NCBI GenBank assembly: GCA_012521895.1 | Contig: JAAYLK010000072.1 | Coordinates: 1-64,000, forward strand | DNA: 64,000 nt | Origin: Clostridiales bacterium | GTDB taxonomy: Bacteria > Bacillota > Clostridia > Christensenellales > Aristaeellaceae | Direction of reading: 5' to 3' | Shown here: in pieces, positions 45,277 through 54,036 of the stretch | How positions within the stretch are numbered: position 1 is the first letter of the stretch | Layout: each line of letters begins with the position of its first letter | Notes under the pieces: generated by a model | The model's input: the letters and a program-made list of their open reading frames with translations, nothing else | What the model was told of the DNA's origin: nothing | The model's database searches: none | Made by a program: the position numbers and the translations under genes

Positions 45277-45292
45277 GCGTATGACCATACGC
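45277..45292. promoter_or_regulatory. Palindrome in the leader of the carbohydrate operon
   Basis: GCGTATG-AC-CATACGC: perfect 7 bp arms separated by two bases, 38 nt after the -10 box. The size and symmetry suit a dimeric repressor such as a LacI or GntR protein; no regulator gene lies beside it. Confidence 0.5.
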
Positions 45293-45312
45293 CTTGACAA
45301 GGAGGATGCAAT

Positions 45313-46305
45313 ATGAACAAACGACCTGTCACCCTGTTCACCGGCCAGTGGGCTGATTTGCGCTTTGAGGAGCTGTGCAAACTGGCAAAAGAGATGGGCT
45401 ATGACGGCCTGGAGCTGGCCTGCTGGGGCAACAGCCTGAACATCGACCGCGCGCTGTCTGACCCTGCCTACATTCCATGGGTAAAAGACACGTTAAAAAA
45501 GCATGGCCTGGTCTGCAAGGCCATCGGCACCCACATCATTGGCCAGTGCGTGGGTGACGCGCCGGACCCGCGGCTGAACAATTTCGCTCCCAAGCAGCTG
45601 GTGGACAAGCCGCAGGAGATCCGCGACTGGGCCATTGACCAGATGAAGAAATCCGCCAAGGTCGCGGAAATGATGGGCGTCAAGGTGGTCACCGGCTTCA
45701 CCGGCAGCCCCATCTGGAAATACCTGTATTCCTTCCCGCAGACCACGGAGGAGATGGTGGAGGCAGGCTTCCAGGAAATCCATGACCTCTGGGCGCCCAT
45801 CCTGGCGGAATACCGCAAGCATGGCATCAAGTTTGCCCTGGAAGTGCACCCGGGCGAAATCGCCTTTGACTACTACTCCACCAAGCGCCTGCTGGAAAAA
45901 ATGAAAGACTGGCCGGAGTTCGGCCTCAACTTTGACCCCAGCCACCTAATCTGGCAGGGCGTCACCCCGCACATCTTCCTCAATGACTTCATCGACCGCG
46001 TCTACCATGTGCACATGAAGGACGCCGCCGTCACCCTGGACGGGCGCAGCGGCATCCTGGGCTCCCACATCGATTTTGGCGACCTGCGCCGCGGGTGGAA
46101 CTTCCGCTCCCTGGGCCATGGCGATGTCAACTTTGAGGAAATCATCCGCGTGCTCAACGCCCATTCATACGACGGCCCGCTGTCAGTGGAATGGGAAGAC
46201 AGCGGCATGGACCGCGTCCACGGCGCCACGGAGGCGGCCGCCTTTGTCAAAAAGACCGACTTTATGCCCTCCCTTGTCAAGTTTGATGAGGCGATTGCCA
46301 ACTAA
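45313..46305 (+). CDS. Sugar phosphate isomerase/epimerase (xylose-isomerase-like TIM barrel)
   Basis: 330 residues. A TIM barrel of the AP-endonuclease-2 superfamily: LCKLAKEMGYDGLELA near the start, FALEVHPGEIAFD with a metal-binding Glu, NFDPSHLIWQG, VYHVHMKDA and a C-terminal LSVEWEDS. These residues form the divalent-metal site of isomerases and epimerases acting on sugars or inositols. AAGGAGG precedes the ATG. It starts an operon with a Gfo/Idh/MocA oxidoreductase and a sugar importer, pointing to an unusual sugar or cyclitol. Confidence 0.9.
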   Translation: MNKRPVTLFTGQWADLRFEELCKLAKEMGYDGLELACWGNSLNIDRALSDPAYIPWVKDTLKKHGLVCKAIGTHIIGQCVGDAPDPRLNNFAPKQLVDKPQEIRDWAIDQMKKSAKVAEMMGVKVVTGFTGSPIWKYLYSFPQTTEEMVEAGFQEIHDLWAPILAEYRKHGIKFALEVHPGEIAFDYYSTKRLLEKMKDWPEFGLNFDPSHLIWQGVTPHIFLNDFIDRVYHVHMKDAAVTLDGRSGILGSHIDFGDLRRGWNFRSLGHGDVNFEEIIRVLNAHSYDGPLSVEWEDSGMDRVHGATEAAAFVKKTDFMPSLVKFDEAIAN

Positions 46306-46314
46306 GGAGGCAGC

Positions 46315-47460
46315 ATGTCACAGACTGTAAATTACGGCATGGTGGGCGGCGATGTGCATGCCTTCATCGGCGAAGTGCACCGCCGGGCCATCCGCTTTGA
46401 TGAGCGCAGCCGCCTGGTGGCGGGCTGCTTCTCCGCTTCTTCTGAAAAGAAGAACAGGGAGAGCGGGGAGAAACTGGGCCTGGACCCCAAGAGGGTGTAC
46501 GCCACCTACCAGGAGATGGCGGAGGCTGAGGGCAAGCGTGAAGACGGTATCAAGTTTGTGTCCATCGTTACGCCCAATGTCACCCATTACGACATCGCCA
46601 AAACCTTTCTCAACAACGGCATCCATGTGATGTGCGAAAAACCCCTGTGCTTCACGGTGGAACAGGCGGAGGACCTAAAGCGCCTGTCGGAAGAAAAGGG
46701 CCTGCTGTTTGGCGTCAACTATTCCTACACCGGCTATGTCCTGGCCAAGGTCATGCGCGAGATGGTCCAGGAGGGCAAAATCGGCAAGGTCATCAATGTC
46801 AACGCCGAGTACCCCCAGGAATGGCTGCTGGACGACCTTCACCCGGTGGAGGGGCAGGAATTGAAGCTGTCCGTCTGGCGCAAGGACCCCAAGGTGGCCG
46901 GCATTTCCAACTGTGTGGGGGATATCGGCACCCACATTGAAAACTTCGTCCACTACATCACCGGGCTTTCCATCAAGCGTCTGATGGCGGTCACCAACCA
47001 CTTTGGCCAGCCGCTGGACCTCAACGCCAACATCATCGTGGAGTACGACAACGGCGCCAACGGCGCCTACTGGTGCTCCCAGGTGGCCGCGGGCACCCTC
47101 AACGGCCTGGCGGTGCGCATCTATGGCGATGAGGGCTCCCTGGAATGGCAGCAGGAGCACCCGGACTTCTTCAAGTACACCCCGCGCGGTGAAGCGCCGC
47201 GCCTCATGACCCGCGGCAACGGCTACTACAAGGAGAAGGCCGCCGCCTACAGCCAGCTGCCCACCGGCCATCCGGAAGGCCTGCACGTCGCCTTTGCCAA
47301 CCTGTACAAGAACTTCATCACCGCGGTGCTCATGCGGGAAAAGGGCGAAAACGCCGATGAGATTGACTTCCCGCGCGTCACCGACGGCCTCAACGGCGTC
47401 AAGTTCGTCCATGCCGTGGTGAAAAGCGCCAAGAACGACTCCAACTGGGTCACCCTGTAA
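46315..47460 (+). CDS. Gfo/Idh/MocA family oxidoreductase
   Basis: 381 residues. The N-terminal Rossmann domain and the C-terminal domain are typical. The EKP motif (CEKPLCF) and the GDIGTHIEN segment with catalytic Asp and His are intact. The glycine motif is unusual: GGDVHAFIG (11-19), where related proteins have GGGxGAFIG. Such enzymes oxidise or reduce sugars and inositols with NAD(P). It lies 9 nt after the isomerase with GGAGG upstream. Substrate unknown. Confidence 0.9.
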   Translation: MSQTVNYGMVGGDVHAFIGEVHRRAIRFDERSRLVAGCFSASSEKKNRESGEKLGLDPKRVYATYQEMAEAEGKREDGIKFVSIVTPNVTHYDIAKTFLNNGIHVMCEKPLCFTVEQAEDLKRLSEEKGLLFGVNYSYTGYVLAKVMREMVQEGKIGKVINVNAEYPQEWLLDDLHPVEGQELKLSVWRKDPKVAGISNCVGDIGTHIENFVHYITGLSIKRLMAVTNHFGQPLDLNANIIVEYDNGANGAYWCSQVAAGTLNGLAVRIYGDEGSLEWQQEHPDFFKYTPRGEAPRLMTRGNGYYKEKAAAYSQLPTGHPEGLHVAFANLYKNFITAVLMREKGENADEIDFPRVTDGLNGVKFVHAVVKSAKNDSNWVTL

Positions 47461-47513
47461 GCAATTTATTGGCATCTGCCAGTAAAAATAAACAAACTAA
47501 CTGGAGGCAAACC

Positions 47514-48551
47514 ATGAGGAAAATCCTGTCTCTTGTCCTGGCCGCCCTGATGCTGCTGTCTGTGACCAGCGTCCTGGCCGCCAATGAGGACATCGTCATC
47601 CTGGTTCCCAACGCCGACCATGGCTGGACCGGCGCCGTGCTGAGCTACGCTGAGGAAAAAGCCAAGGAAATCAACGAAGCCGGCACCTACACCGCGGCCG
47701 TTGTCGCCAGCTCCGACCCCGCCAACCAGATCACCCAGATTGAGGACATCATTGACAACAAGTCCGCCAAGACCATTGTCATCCTGCCCTATGACAACAC
47801 CCTGGAAGCCACCATGAAGAAGCTGGTGGACAGCAACATCCCCTTTGTGATGTTTGACCGCGTCATTGACTCCGTGGCGGAAAACGCCGTGTCAGTGGTC
47901 AAGGGCGACAACGAGGGCATCGGCTATGCCACCGCCCAACGCTTTGTGAAGGATGGCCTGCTGCCCGGCGAGCCCGTCCTCATCATCCCCGGCGACAACT
48001 CCTCCGTGCCCGAGATGCGCAACAACGGCTTCTTCAAGGGCCTGCTGGAGGCCGGTTGGACCCAGGAGCAGGTGGATGGCATCAAGTCCACCGCCTTCAC
48101 CGGCTGGAGCCGCGCGGAAGGCCGCCGCCTCTTCACAGAGTGGCTGGACATCAGCACCATTGAGGAAATCCAGGCCAACCGCTACATCTTCACCCACGAC
48201 GACGAAATCGCCATGGGCATGCTGGAAGCGCTGAAGAGCTCGGACATCGACCCCGGCAAGCAGGCTGCCTTCCTGGGCGCCAAAATCAACCTGGGCACCT
48301 CTTCCGGCCTCAACGAAATCTACTCCGTGCTCCGCGGCATCCATCAGAAGGATTACATCGCTGAAGTCGCGCAGTTGGGCGACCTCTTCTCCGTCACCTA
48401 TGACCCCGGCATGATCAAGATTGCCGTGCAGGACATGGTGGACCACCTGGATGGCAAGGAAGTGCCCAAGGACCACGTGGTTCCCGTGAGCGTGGTTGAC
48501 GCCGCCAACGTGGACCAGTTCCAGGGTTTCGGCGACGCCTTTGCTAAATAA
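47514..48551 (+). CDS. Sugar-binding protein of an RbsB/MglB-like ABC importer
   Basis: 345 residues. The signal peptide (about 1-22, ending VLA) leads to a periplasmic-binding-protein type 1 fold (IVILVPNADHGWTGAVL in part, NKSAKTIVILPYDN, DRVIDSVAENAV, THDDEIAMGMLEAL). Family members bind monosaccharides. No lipobox cysteine is present. The ATG has GGAGG six bases upstream; longer frames are unsupported. The ATPase and permease genes follow after a strong hairpin. Confidence 0.93.
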   Translation: MRKILSLVLAALMLLSVTSVLAANEDIVILVPNADHGWTGAVLSYAEEKAKEINEAGTYTAAVVASSDPANQITQIEDIIDNKSAKTIVILPYDNTLEATMKKLVDSNIPFVMFDRVIDSVAENAVSVVKGDNEGIGYATAQRFVKDGLLPGEPVLIIPGDNSSVPEMRNNGFFKGLLEAGWTQEQVDGIKSTAFTGWSRAEGRRLFTEWLDISTIEEIQANRYIFTHDDEIAMGMLEALKSSDIDPGKQAAFLGAKINLGTSSGLNEIYSVLRGIHQKDYIAEVAQLGDLFSVTYDPGMIKIAVQDMVDHLDGKEVPKDHVVPVSVVDAANVDQFQGFGDAFAK

Positions 48552-48568
48552 AAAGAACAATCGCATCC

Positions 48569-48597
48569 GCCCGCCGCGGCCAACCCCCGCGGCGGGC
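48569..48597 (+). other. Stable hairpin between sugar-binding-protein and ATPase genes
   Basis: An 11 bp perfect GC-rich stem (GCCCGCCGCGG with its complement) and a 7 nt loop, 18 nt after the binding-protein stop, without a T-tract. It resembles the hairpin at 22588 in position and strength and probably protects the upstream mRNA. Confidence 0.78.
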
Positions 48598-48620
48598 CCA
48601 AAGAGGGGGACAAGCTACGC

Positions 48621-50120
48621 ATGCTGCACATGACCGGGATTACCAAGGCCTTTTATGGTGTCAAGGTACTGGACAAAGTGGACCTGCATGTCGCGCCTGG
48701 TGAAGTGCACGCCCTGCTGGGCGAAAACGGCGCCGGGAAGTCCACCCTGATGAACATCCTGGCCGGTGTCTATACCCGCGACGCCGGCCAGGTCATTTTT
48801 ATGGGAAACCCGCTGGAACACACCACGGTACGTTCCGCGGAAAGCGCGGGCATCGCCTTTGTGCACCAGGAATTGAACCTCTTCAATGACCTGCGCGTTT
48901 ATGAGAATATCTTCCTGCGCAAGGAAGTCACCAAGGCGCTGGGCATCCTGTCCAAGCGGGAGATGATTGAAAAAACCCGCGCGCTGTTGACCGGCCTGGA
49001 AGTGGACATCAACCCCACCGCCATGGTGTCGGAACTGGACACCGGTAAGAAGCAGCTGCTGGAAATCGCCAAGGCCCTGCACGCCAAGGCGGAGCTCTTC
49101 ATCCTGGATGAGCCCACCACGTCCCTTAATTCCGCGGAGATTGAAAAGCTGTTCGCCACCATCCGCACCCTGAAGGCCCAGGGGAAATCCTTTATCTTCA
49201 TCTCCCACAAGATGCAGGAAATCTTCGAAATCGCGGACCGGTACACCGTGCTGCGCAACGGGATGCTGGTGGCCTCCGGGGACATCAGCGAGGTGACCGC
49301 GCCGGAGGTGGCGCGCATGATGGTGGGCAACCAGTACACTGACGCGGGCGTTTATGTCCAGCGCCAACTGGGGGAAGTGGTGCTGGAAACAAAGGGGCTT
49401 TCCGGCAGGGGCTTTCATGACATAGATTTTGCGGCCAGGAAGGGCGAAATTGTGGGCTTCACCGGCTTGAAGGGCGCCGGCATTTCGGAGTTCTTCTCCA
49501 CACTCTTTGGCGCTTTGCCGATCACCGGCGGCAGCCTGAAGGTGTTTGGCAGTACGCAAAGCAAGCACTCAGTACAAAAAGCCATGCGCGGCCACCTGTC
49601 CATGATTGCCGCCAACCGCAAGGAAAACTCCATCATCCCGGATTTTTCCCTGCTGGAAAATTTCTATGTGTCCGAGCATCGCCTCAGCAAGAAAAAGCCG
49701 CTGCTGAAAAAATCGCGTGAGCTGGGGCGCTTCCGCGGCCACCGGGAGTCCCTGTCCATCAAGGCCAACACCGCCTTTGACATGATTACCTCGCTCTCAG
49801 GCGGCAACCAGCAAAAGGTTATCCTGGCGCGCTGGCTGAACACGGGGGCGGACATCCTGCTGATGGACAATCCCACCCAGGGAATCGACGTGGGCTCCAA
49901 GGCAGAGATTTACAGTCTCATCCAGCAGCTGTCCCTCTCCGGCAAGACCATTTTGTTCAACACCCTGGAAATCCCGGAAATCATGAAGGTGGCTGACCGC
50001 TGCGTGGTGTTCTACCACGGCGCCATCCACTCTGTTTTGAACCGGGCTGACATCAGCGAAGAACGGGTCATGCTGGCCGCGACCAACGCCATCCCGAAAG
50101 AGGAGTACCAAACACCATGA
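48621..50120 (+). CDS. Sugar ABC importer ATP-binding protein (RbsA/MglA-like)
   Basis: 499 residues with two fused ATPase domains. The first has Walker A GENGAGKST and Walker B LFILDEPTTSL, with TGKKQLLEIAK in place of LSGGQ. The second has a degenerate Walker A (GLKGAGISE) and signature LSGGNQQKV, as usual in this family. GAGGGGG stands 11 bases before the ATG. It energises the importer with the neighbouring binding protein and permease, whose ATG overlaps its stop. Confidence 0.95.
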   Translation: MLHMTGITKAFYGVKVLDKVDLHVAPGEVHALLGENGAGKSTLMNILAGVYTRDAGQVIFMGNPLEHTTVRSAESAGIAFVHQELNLFNDLRVYENIFLRKEVTKALGILSKREMIEKTRALLTGLEVDINPTAMVSELDTGKKQLLEIAKALHAKAELFILDEPTTSLNSAEIEKLFATIRTLKAQGKSFIFISHKMQEIFEIADRYTVLRNGMLVASGDISEVTAPEVARMMVGNQYTDAGVYVQRQLGEVVLETKGLSGRGFHDIDFAARKGEIVGFTGLKGAGISEFFSTLFGALPITGGSLKVFGSTQSKHSVQKAMRGHLSMIAANRKENSIIPDFSLLENFYVSEHRLSKKKPLLKKSRELGRFRGHRESLSIKANTAFDMITSLSGGNQQKVILARWLNTGADILLMDNPTQGIDVGSKAEIYSLIQQLSLSGKTILFNTLEIPEIMKVADRCVVFYHGAIHSVLNRADISEERVMLAATNAIPKEEYQTP

Positions 50121-51142
50121 CACAGCAGACGCACAGCTTTGACAGGCAAAAGCAGCCCCTCACCAAGGTGCTGGGCAATTACAGCTTTATCCTGATTTTC
50201 CTGGCCATCCTGGCGGTCTACCTCATCATTAACGCCGGGGCCACCACCTGGTCGGGTGTGATGAACATCCTGCGCCACTCCACGGTGGTGGGCATCATGG
50301 CCTTTGGCATGGGGCTGGCCATCATCACCGGCGGCATTGATCTGTCCGTTGGCAGCATGTTAAGCCTCACCGGCGGTATGTCGGTCGTGGTGTTCAACCA
50401 GACCAACAGCCCGCTGCTCACCCTGCTGTTCGCCCTGGTGTTCGGTCTGTTCCTGGGCAGCGTCAACGGCATCCTGATTGGCAAGGTCAAGATGCCGCCC
50501 TTCATCGTCACCCTTGCCACCATGATGATTTACCGTTCCCTGGCGCAGTACTACCTGCGCGCGGTGGAACGCAAGTCCATCTACAACATGGACGGCACCC
50601 TCAGCCAGTACCAGGGCTTCTACGATTTTGGCCAAAGCAAGCTGTTTGACCTCATCCCCATGGTGGGCATCATCCTCATCCTGGTCACTGTCATCATGGT
50701 GTTCATCGCCACTTCCACCAAGTACGGACGCACCATCTACGCGGTGGGCAGCAACGAGCGCGCGGCGCTGCTGGCCGGCATTTCGGTGGACTGGGTGCGC
50801 GTGTCGGTCTATGCCATCACCGGCGTGCTCTGCGGCCTGGCGGCCTTTATCTGGCTGGCTATGAATGGCGCTGTGGACCCGGCCACCCTGGGGCGCAGCA
50901 ACGAGATGTACGCCATCGCCGCGGTCGTCATCGGCGGGGTCAGCATGTCCGGCGGCAAGGGCAAGCTGCTGGGCATCCTCTTTGGCGCGATGTCCTACAA
51001 CATCATCGACAAAATCATCGCCGCCATGCGCTTTGACGCCCTCATCAACGACACCATCAAGGGCTTGATTTTGCTGCTGGCGGTGCTCATCCAGATTCTG
51101 ATTCCCGCCTTGCGCAGCAGGTTCAAAAAGGCCGGCGCGTAA
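50117..51142 (+). CDS. Sugar ABC importer permease (RbsC/MglC-like)
   Basis: 341 residues, about ten hydrophobic helices. The segment AIITGGIDLSVGSMLSL and the later GRTIYAVGSNERAALLAGI are signatures of RbsC-type permeases. It completes the importer. Its ATG overlaps the ATPase stop (ATGA). A terminator follows, so the operon from the isomerase ends here. Confidence 0.95.
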   Translation: MTQQTHSFDRQKQPLTKVLGNYSFILIFLAILAVYLIINAGATTWSGVMNILRHSTVVGIMAFGMGLAIITGGIDLSVGSMLSLTGGMSVVVFNQTNSPLLTLLFALVFGLFLGSVNGILIGKVKMPPFIVTLATMMIYRSLAQYYLRAVERKSIYNMDGTLSQYQGFYDFGQSKLFDLIPMVGIILILVTVIMVFIATSTKYGRTIYAVGSNERAALLAGISVDWVRVSVYAITGVLCGLAAFIWLAMNGAVDPATLGRSNEMYAIAAVVIGGVSMSGGKGKLLGILFGAMSYNIIDKIIAAMRFDALINDTIKGLILLLAVLIQILIPALRSRFKKAGA

Positions 51143-51161
51143 AGCCATTGCTTCAGGCATC

Positions 51162-51187
51162 AGCCGTCCGCCCGGACGGCTTTTGTC
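51162..51187 (+). terminator. Terminator of the sugar importer operon
   Basis: AGCCGTCC / GGACGGCT, an 8 bp perfect stem with a tetraloop, then TTTTGTCTT. It lies 20 nt after the permease stop. Confidence 0.85.
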
Positions 51188-51217
51188 TTGTCAAGGGCTG
51201 GTTCTTGTTGGTATACT
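51188..51217 (+). promoter_or_regulatory. Promoter of the AI-2E/ABC-2/GH65 operon
   Basis: TTGTCA, 18 nt spacer, TATACT, starting in the tail of the preceding terminator and 33 nt before the next ATG. Confidence 0.6.
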
Positions 51218-51249
51218 GCCAATAGTTCAACGGCAAAGGGGGTGGCGTC

Positions 51250-52386
51250 ATGTGGCGGGAGAAGAAGCGCTGGCTTCCCCTTGTGATTGGCTTAATGCTG
51301 TTCGCCTTCGCGCTGTACCGTTTTGACGCCATCATCGCACTGGTGCGCACCTTCCTGGCCATCGTGTCGCCCTTCATCATCGGCACCTTCCTGGCCCTGC
51401 TCATCAACCTGCCCATGCGCCAGATTGACAGGCTGCTGCTGCTCATCAACAGCAAACCGGTGTTCAAGCCCGTACGCCGCGCCATCAGCCTCACCCTGTC
51501 GCTGGTAATTGTGGTGGTGGTCATCACCCTGCTGCTGGTGGTCATCATCCCGGAGATTGTCACCGCGGTGGAGCGCCTGATTTCCGTCATTCCCCAGCTG
51601 CTCAAGGACTTTGAAGCCTGGCTCAACGAGCGCAACACCAACCTGCGCGCGGCCTTTGGCCTGGTGGAAACCAACGAGGGCGAGGTGCGCGACCTCTTCC
51701 AGCAGATTTACCAGTTCTTTATCGGCGGCTTGAGCTATTCCAGTGGCATGGTGCTGTCCGCCGCCCAGTACCTGATCAACCTGATAGTAGGCCTGGTGTT
51801 TGCCATCTACCTGCTGTTTTCCAAGGAGCGCATCAAGGACCACACCGCCCGCTTCCTGCACGCTGTGATGCCGGGCAAGGCAGGCCACACCAGCACCAAA
51901 ATCCTGGGCATGCTCACCCAGTCCTACACCAACTTCATTGCCGGCCAGCTGCTGCAGGCTTTGATTTCCAGCGTGCTCACCGCCCTGGTGCTGCTGATTT
52001 TCGGCTTTCCCTACCCGGTGCTGATTGGCCTGATCACCTTTGTGGCCGCCTTTATCCCGGTGTTTGGCCCTTTCATTTCGGGGCTGTTGGGCATGCTGCT
52101 GGTGCTGACGGTGGACCCGGCGCAGACGCCCTGGTTCCTGCTGGCCTTCTTCATCGTCCAGCAGGTGGCGGGCTCGGTCATCTACCCGCGCATCATGTCC
52201 GACGCCATCCACATTCCCTCCATCTGGGTGCTGGTGGCGGTCACCGTGGGCGGCGGCATCATGGGCATCCCCGGCATGCTGCTGTTCATTCCGCTGACCG
52301 CGGTGGTCTACCGCTTGCTGGCTGACTACATCCTGCAAAAAGAAAGCAAGGATAAACTGAAGGAGAACACGATTGATTCTGTGTAA
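51250..52386 (+). CDS. AI-2E family transporter (PerM-like)
   Basis: 378 residues, about eight helices. The C-terminal half has the family core FGFPYPVLIGLITFVAAFIPVFG (key residues Y-P, L-I, P-x-F-G) and VYPR-like IYPRIM, plus the final GGGIMGIPGMLLFIPL. Members were named for autoinducer-2 export, but several act as sodium/proton antiporters. AAAGGGGG precedes the ATG by seven bases. Its end overlaps the next ABC gene by 14 nt. Confidence 0.92.
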   Translation: MWREKKRWLPLVIGLMLFAFALYRFDAIIALVRTFLAIVSPFIIGTFLALLINLPMRQIDRLLLLINSKPVFKPVRRAISLTLSLVIVVVVITLLLVVIIPEIVTAVERLISVIPQLLKDFEAWLNERNTNLRAAFGLVETNEGEVRDLFQQIYQFFIGGLSYSSGMVLSAAQYLINLIVGLVFAIYLLFSKERIKDHTARFLHAVMPGKAGHTSTKILGMLTQSYTNFIAGQLLQALISSVLTALVLLIFGFPYPVLIGLITFVAAFIPVFGPFISGLLGMLLVLTVDPAQTPWFLLAFFIVQQVAGSVIYPRIMSDAIHIPSIWVLVAVTVGGGIMGIPGMLLFIPLTAVVYRLLADYILQKESKDKLKENTIDSV

Positions 52387-53251
52387 AAACCTGTCCCGCA
52401 CCTTTGATGAGGACGGGGTTTTTGATATTGACCTGCGGGTTGAGAAGGGCCAGGCCCTCGGACTTTTGGGGCCTGCCGGCGCCGGAAAATCCCTGCTGCT
52501 GCGCGTCCTGTCCGGGCAATTGCGCGCGGACATGGGCGAGGCGACGGTGTTTGGGCTGGACTGCTGGCTCAAGCGCCATGAAACCTTTAAAAAGATGGTG
52601 TACATCCCGGTGGCGCCGGCGCTGGAACCCGGCCAGACGGGGGAACAGACCTTGAATTTCTACGCAAGCTACCATGGCGGCTTCAACCCGGAGAAAGCGC
52701 GCAGGCTGACAGAAAAGCTGGACATCACGCTGACCGGCGCCAACAAACGCTCCTCCACAGAAGCGCGCAAGAAGCTGGGCTTGCTGTGCGGCCTCTCGCT
52801 GGACGCCAACGTCTACCTGCTGGATGAGCCCTTCAACGGCTTGTCCGCCAACGCCAAGAACGCGGTATTGGACTTCCTGCTGGAACTGCGCAAGGCGGGG
52901 GCCGCCATCCTGCTGACCTCCCATGTGCTGGAGGAAGTGCGCCGTTCCTGCAGCCATGTGGCCATCATCAGAAAAGGACGCTTGGTCGTGACCCAGCCGG
53001 TGGAGGCGCTGAGCCTGACCCGGCAAAAGGTTTACCACATCACTTTCAAATCGCCGGATGAGGCAGCGGCCTTCGCGGCGGAATGGGAGGCGGCCACCGA
53101 GCTGATTGGCTCCCGGGCCCTGGTCGCCATCCCGGCCAGCCCGCAAACCCTGCTGCGCACGCTGGCGCGGTATGAGGTGGTGGACCTGATTGGCGGCAGA
53201 GAAGAGGCGGAGGAAGGCTTCCTGCGCTTTTATGGGGATGACATCGTATGA
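52373..53251 (+). CDS. ABC transporter ATP-binding protein with altered signature motif
   Basis: 292 residues. Walker A is GPAGAGKS and Walker B VYLLDEPFNGL. The signature normally LSGGQ is replaced by SSTEARKKLGL. The switch His is in LLTSHVLEE. It resembles the ATPases of ABC-2 type exporters such as YtrB. The start is TTG inside the previous gene, with AAGGAG seven bases upstream; no ATG is usable. It overlaps the permease gene by ATGA, so both form one complex. Confidence 0.85.
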   Translation: MILCKNLSRTFDEDGVFDIDLRVEKGQALGLLGPAGAGKSLLLRVLSGQLRADMGEATVFGLDCWLKRHETFKKMVYIPVAPALEPGQTGEQTLNFYASYHGGFNPEKARRLTEKLDITLTGANKRSSTEARKKLGLLCGLSLDANVYLLDEPFNGLSANAKNAVLDFLLELRKAGAAILLTSHVLEEVRRSCSHVAIIRKGRLVVTQPVEALSLTRQKVYHITFKSPDEAAAFAAEWEAATELIGSRALVAIPASPQTLLRTLARYEVVDLIGGREEAEEGFLRFYGDDIV

Positions 53252-54024
53252 TACCAGCCTTGTTTGTATCGCGCTTCCAGTTCAAACGCCAGCTGCCCTG
53301 GCTGGTCTTCGCCACGCTGCTGGGCGCATTGTCGGTCCTGGCCTATTTGCCGCCCGCCCTGGAAACCCAGCGCTATGTGCGCGGGGAGATGCCGGAGCTG
53401 TTCACCGTGCTGGGCTTTTTTGGCGACTCCAGCCTGAACATGCTGGTGGTCAGCCTGCTATTTGGCTTCCTGCTGCCGCTCACGCACAGCGTGTATGCCA
53501 TCCGCCAGGCAAGCCGCCTGGTGTCAAAACCGCTGGAGGATGGCCGCATGGCCATGCTGCTCAGCGCGCCGCACCGCAAGATGGCCATCCTGCACACCCT
53601 GTGGCTGGTGATGCTGGCGGGCAGCGTGCTGCTGGTGCTGTTCTCCTTTTTGGGGCAGGCCGTGACAGCGCTCATCCTGTTTGACAATATTAACATGGTG
53701 AGCCTGCTGCCGCTCAACCTGGGCTTTTTGCCCGTCAGCCTGCTCTGCTGCGCCATCGCCTTGTTTCTGGCCGTCACTTCGGAGGATGCCCGCGCCTTGA
53801 AACGCAGGTCCCGCCTGGTGTTCATTGTGATGCTGGTGCTGCTGATGGCTTCGCGATTGCCCGGTTGGACGCGGCAGCTGCGCTACCTGACCTTCTGGTC
53901 CTTCTTTGATGGCAGCGCCCTGGCGCTGGGCAGTATCGCCTGGCTGCCGCTCACCTTGGCTTTGGCCCTTGCACTTATGCTGGTAATGCTTTCCATGGTG
54001 TTTTTCTCAAAACGGGAACTGTAA
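53248..54024 (+). CDS. ABC-2 type membrane protein
   Basis: 258 residues with six hydrophobic segments and a charged loop (SRLVSKPLEDGRMAMLLSAP) typical of ABC-2 permeases. It is the membrane partner of the ATPase that overlaps it. The exported substrate is unknown. GH65 follows after 12 nt, which may reflect co-expression only. Confidence 0.83.
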   Translation: MIPALFVSRFQFKRQLPWLVFATLLGALSVLAYLPPALETQRYVRGEMPELFTVLGFFGDSSLNMLVVSLLFGFLLPLTHSVYAIRQASRLVSKPLEDGRMAMLLSAPHRKMAILHTLWLVMLAGSVLLVLFSFLGQAVTALILFDNINMVSLLPLNLGFLPVSLLCCAIALFLAVTSEDARALKRRSRLVFIVMLVLLMASRLPGWTRQLRYLTFWSFFDGSALALGSIAWLPLTLALALALMLVMLSMVFFSKREL

Positions 54025-54036
54025 AGGAGATTTTCT

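Noticed and set aside
45294-45313. TTGACA followed by TATGAA just before the isomerase gene
   Set aside because: Spacing is only 12 nt and the -10 overlaps the start codon; it is part of the ribosome site region.
51292-52605. 437-residue antisense frame opposite the AI-2E gene
   Set aside because: Rich in Gln/His/Gly from reverse reading of Leu/Val codons; a shadow, not a gene.
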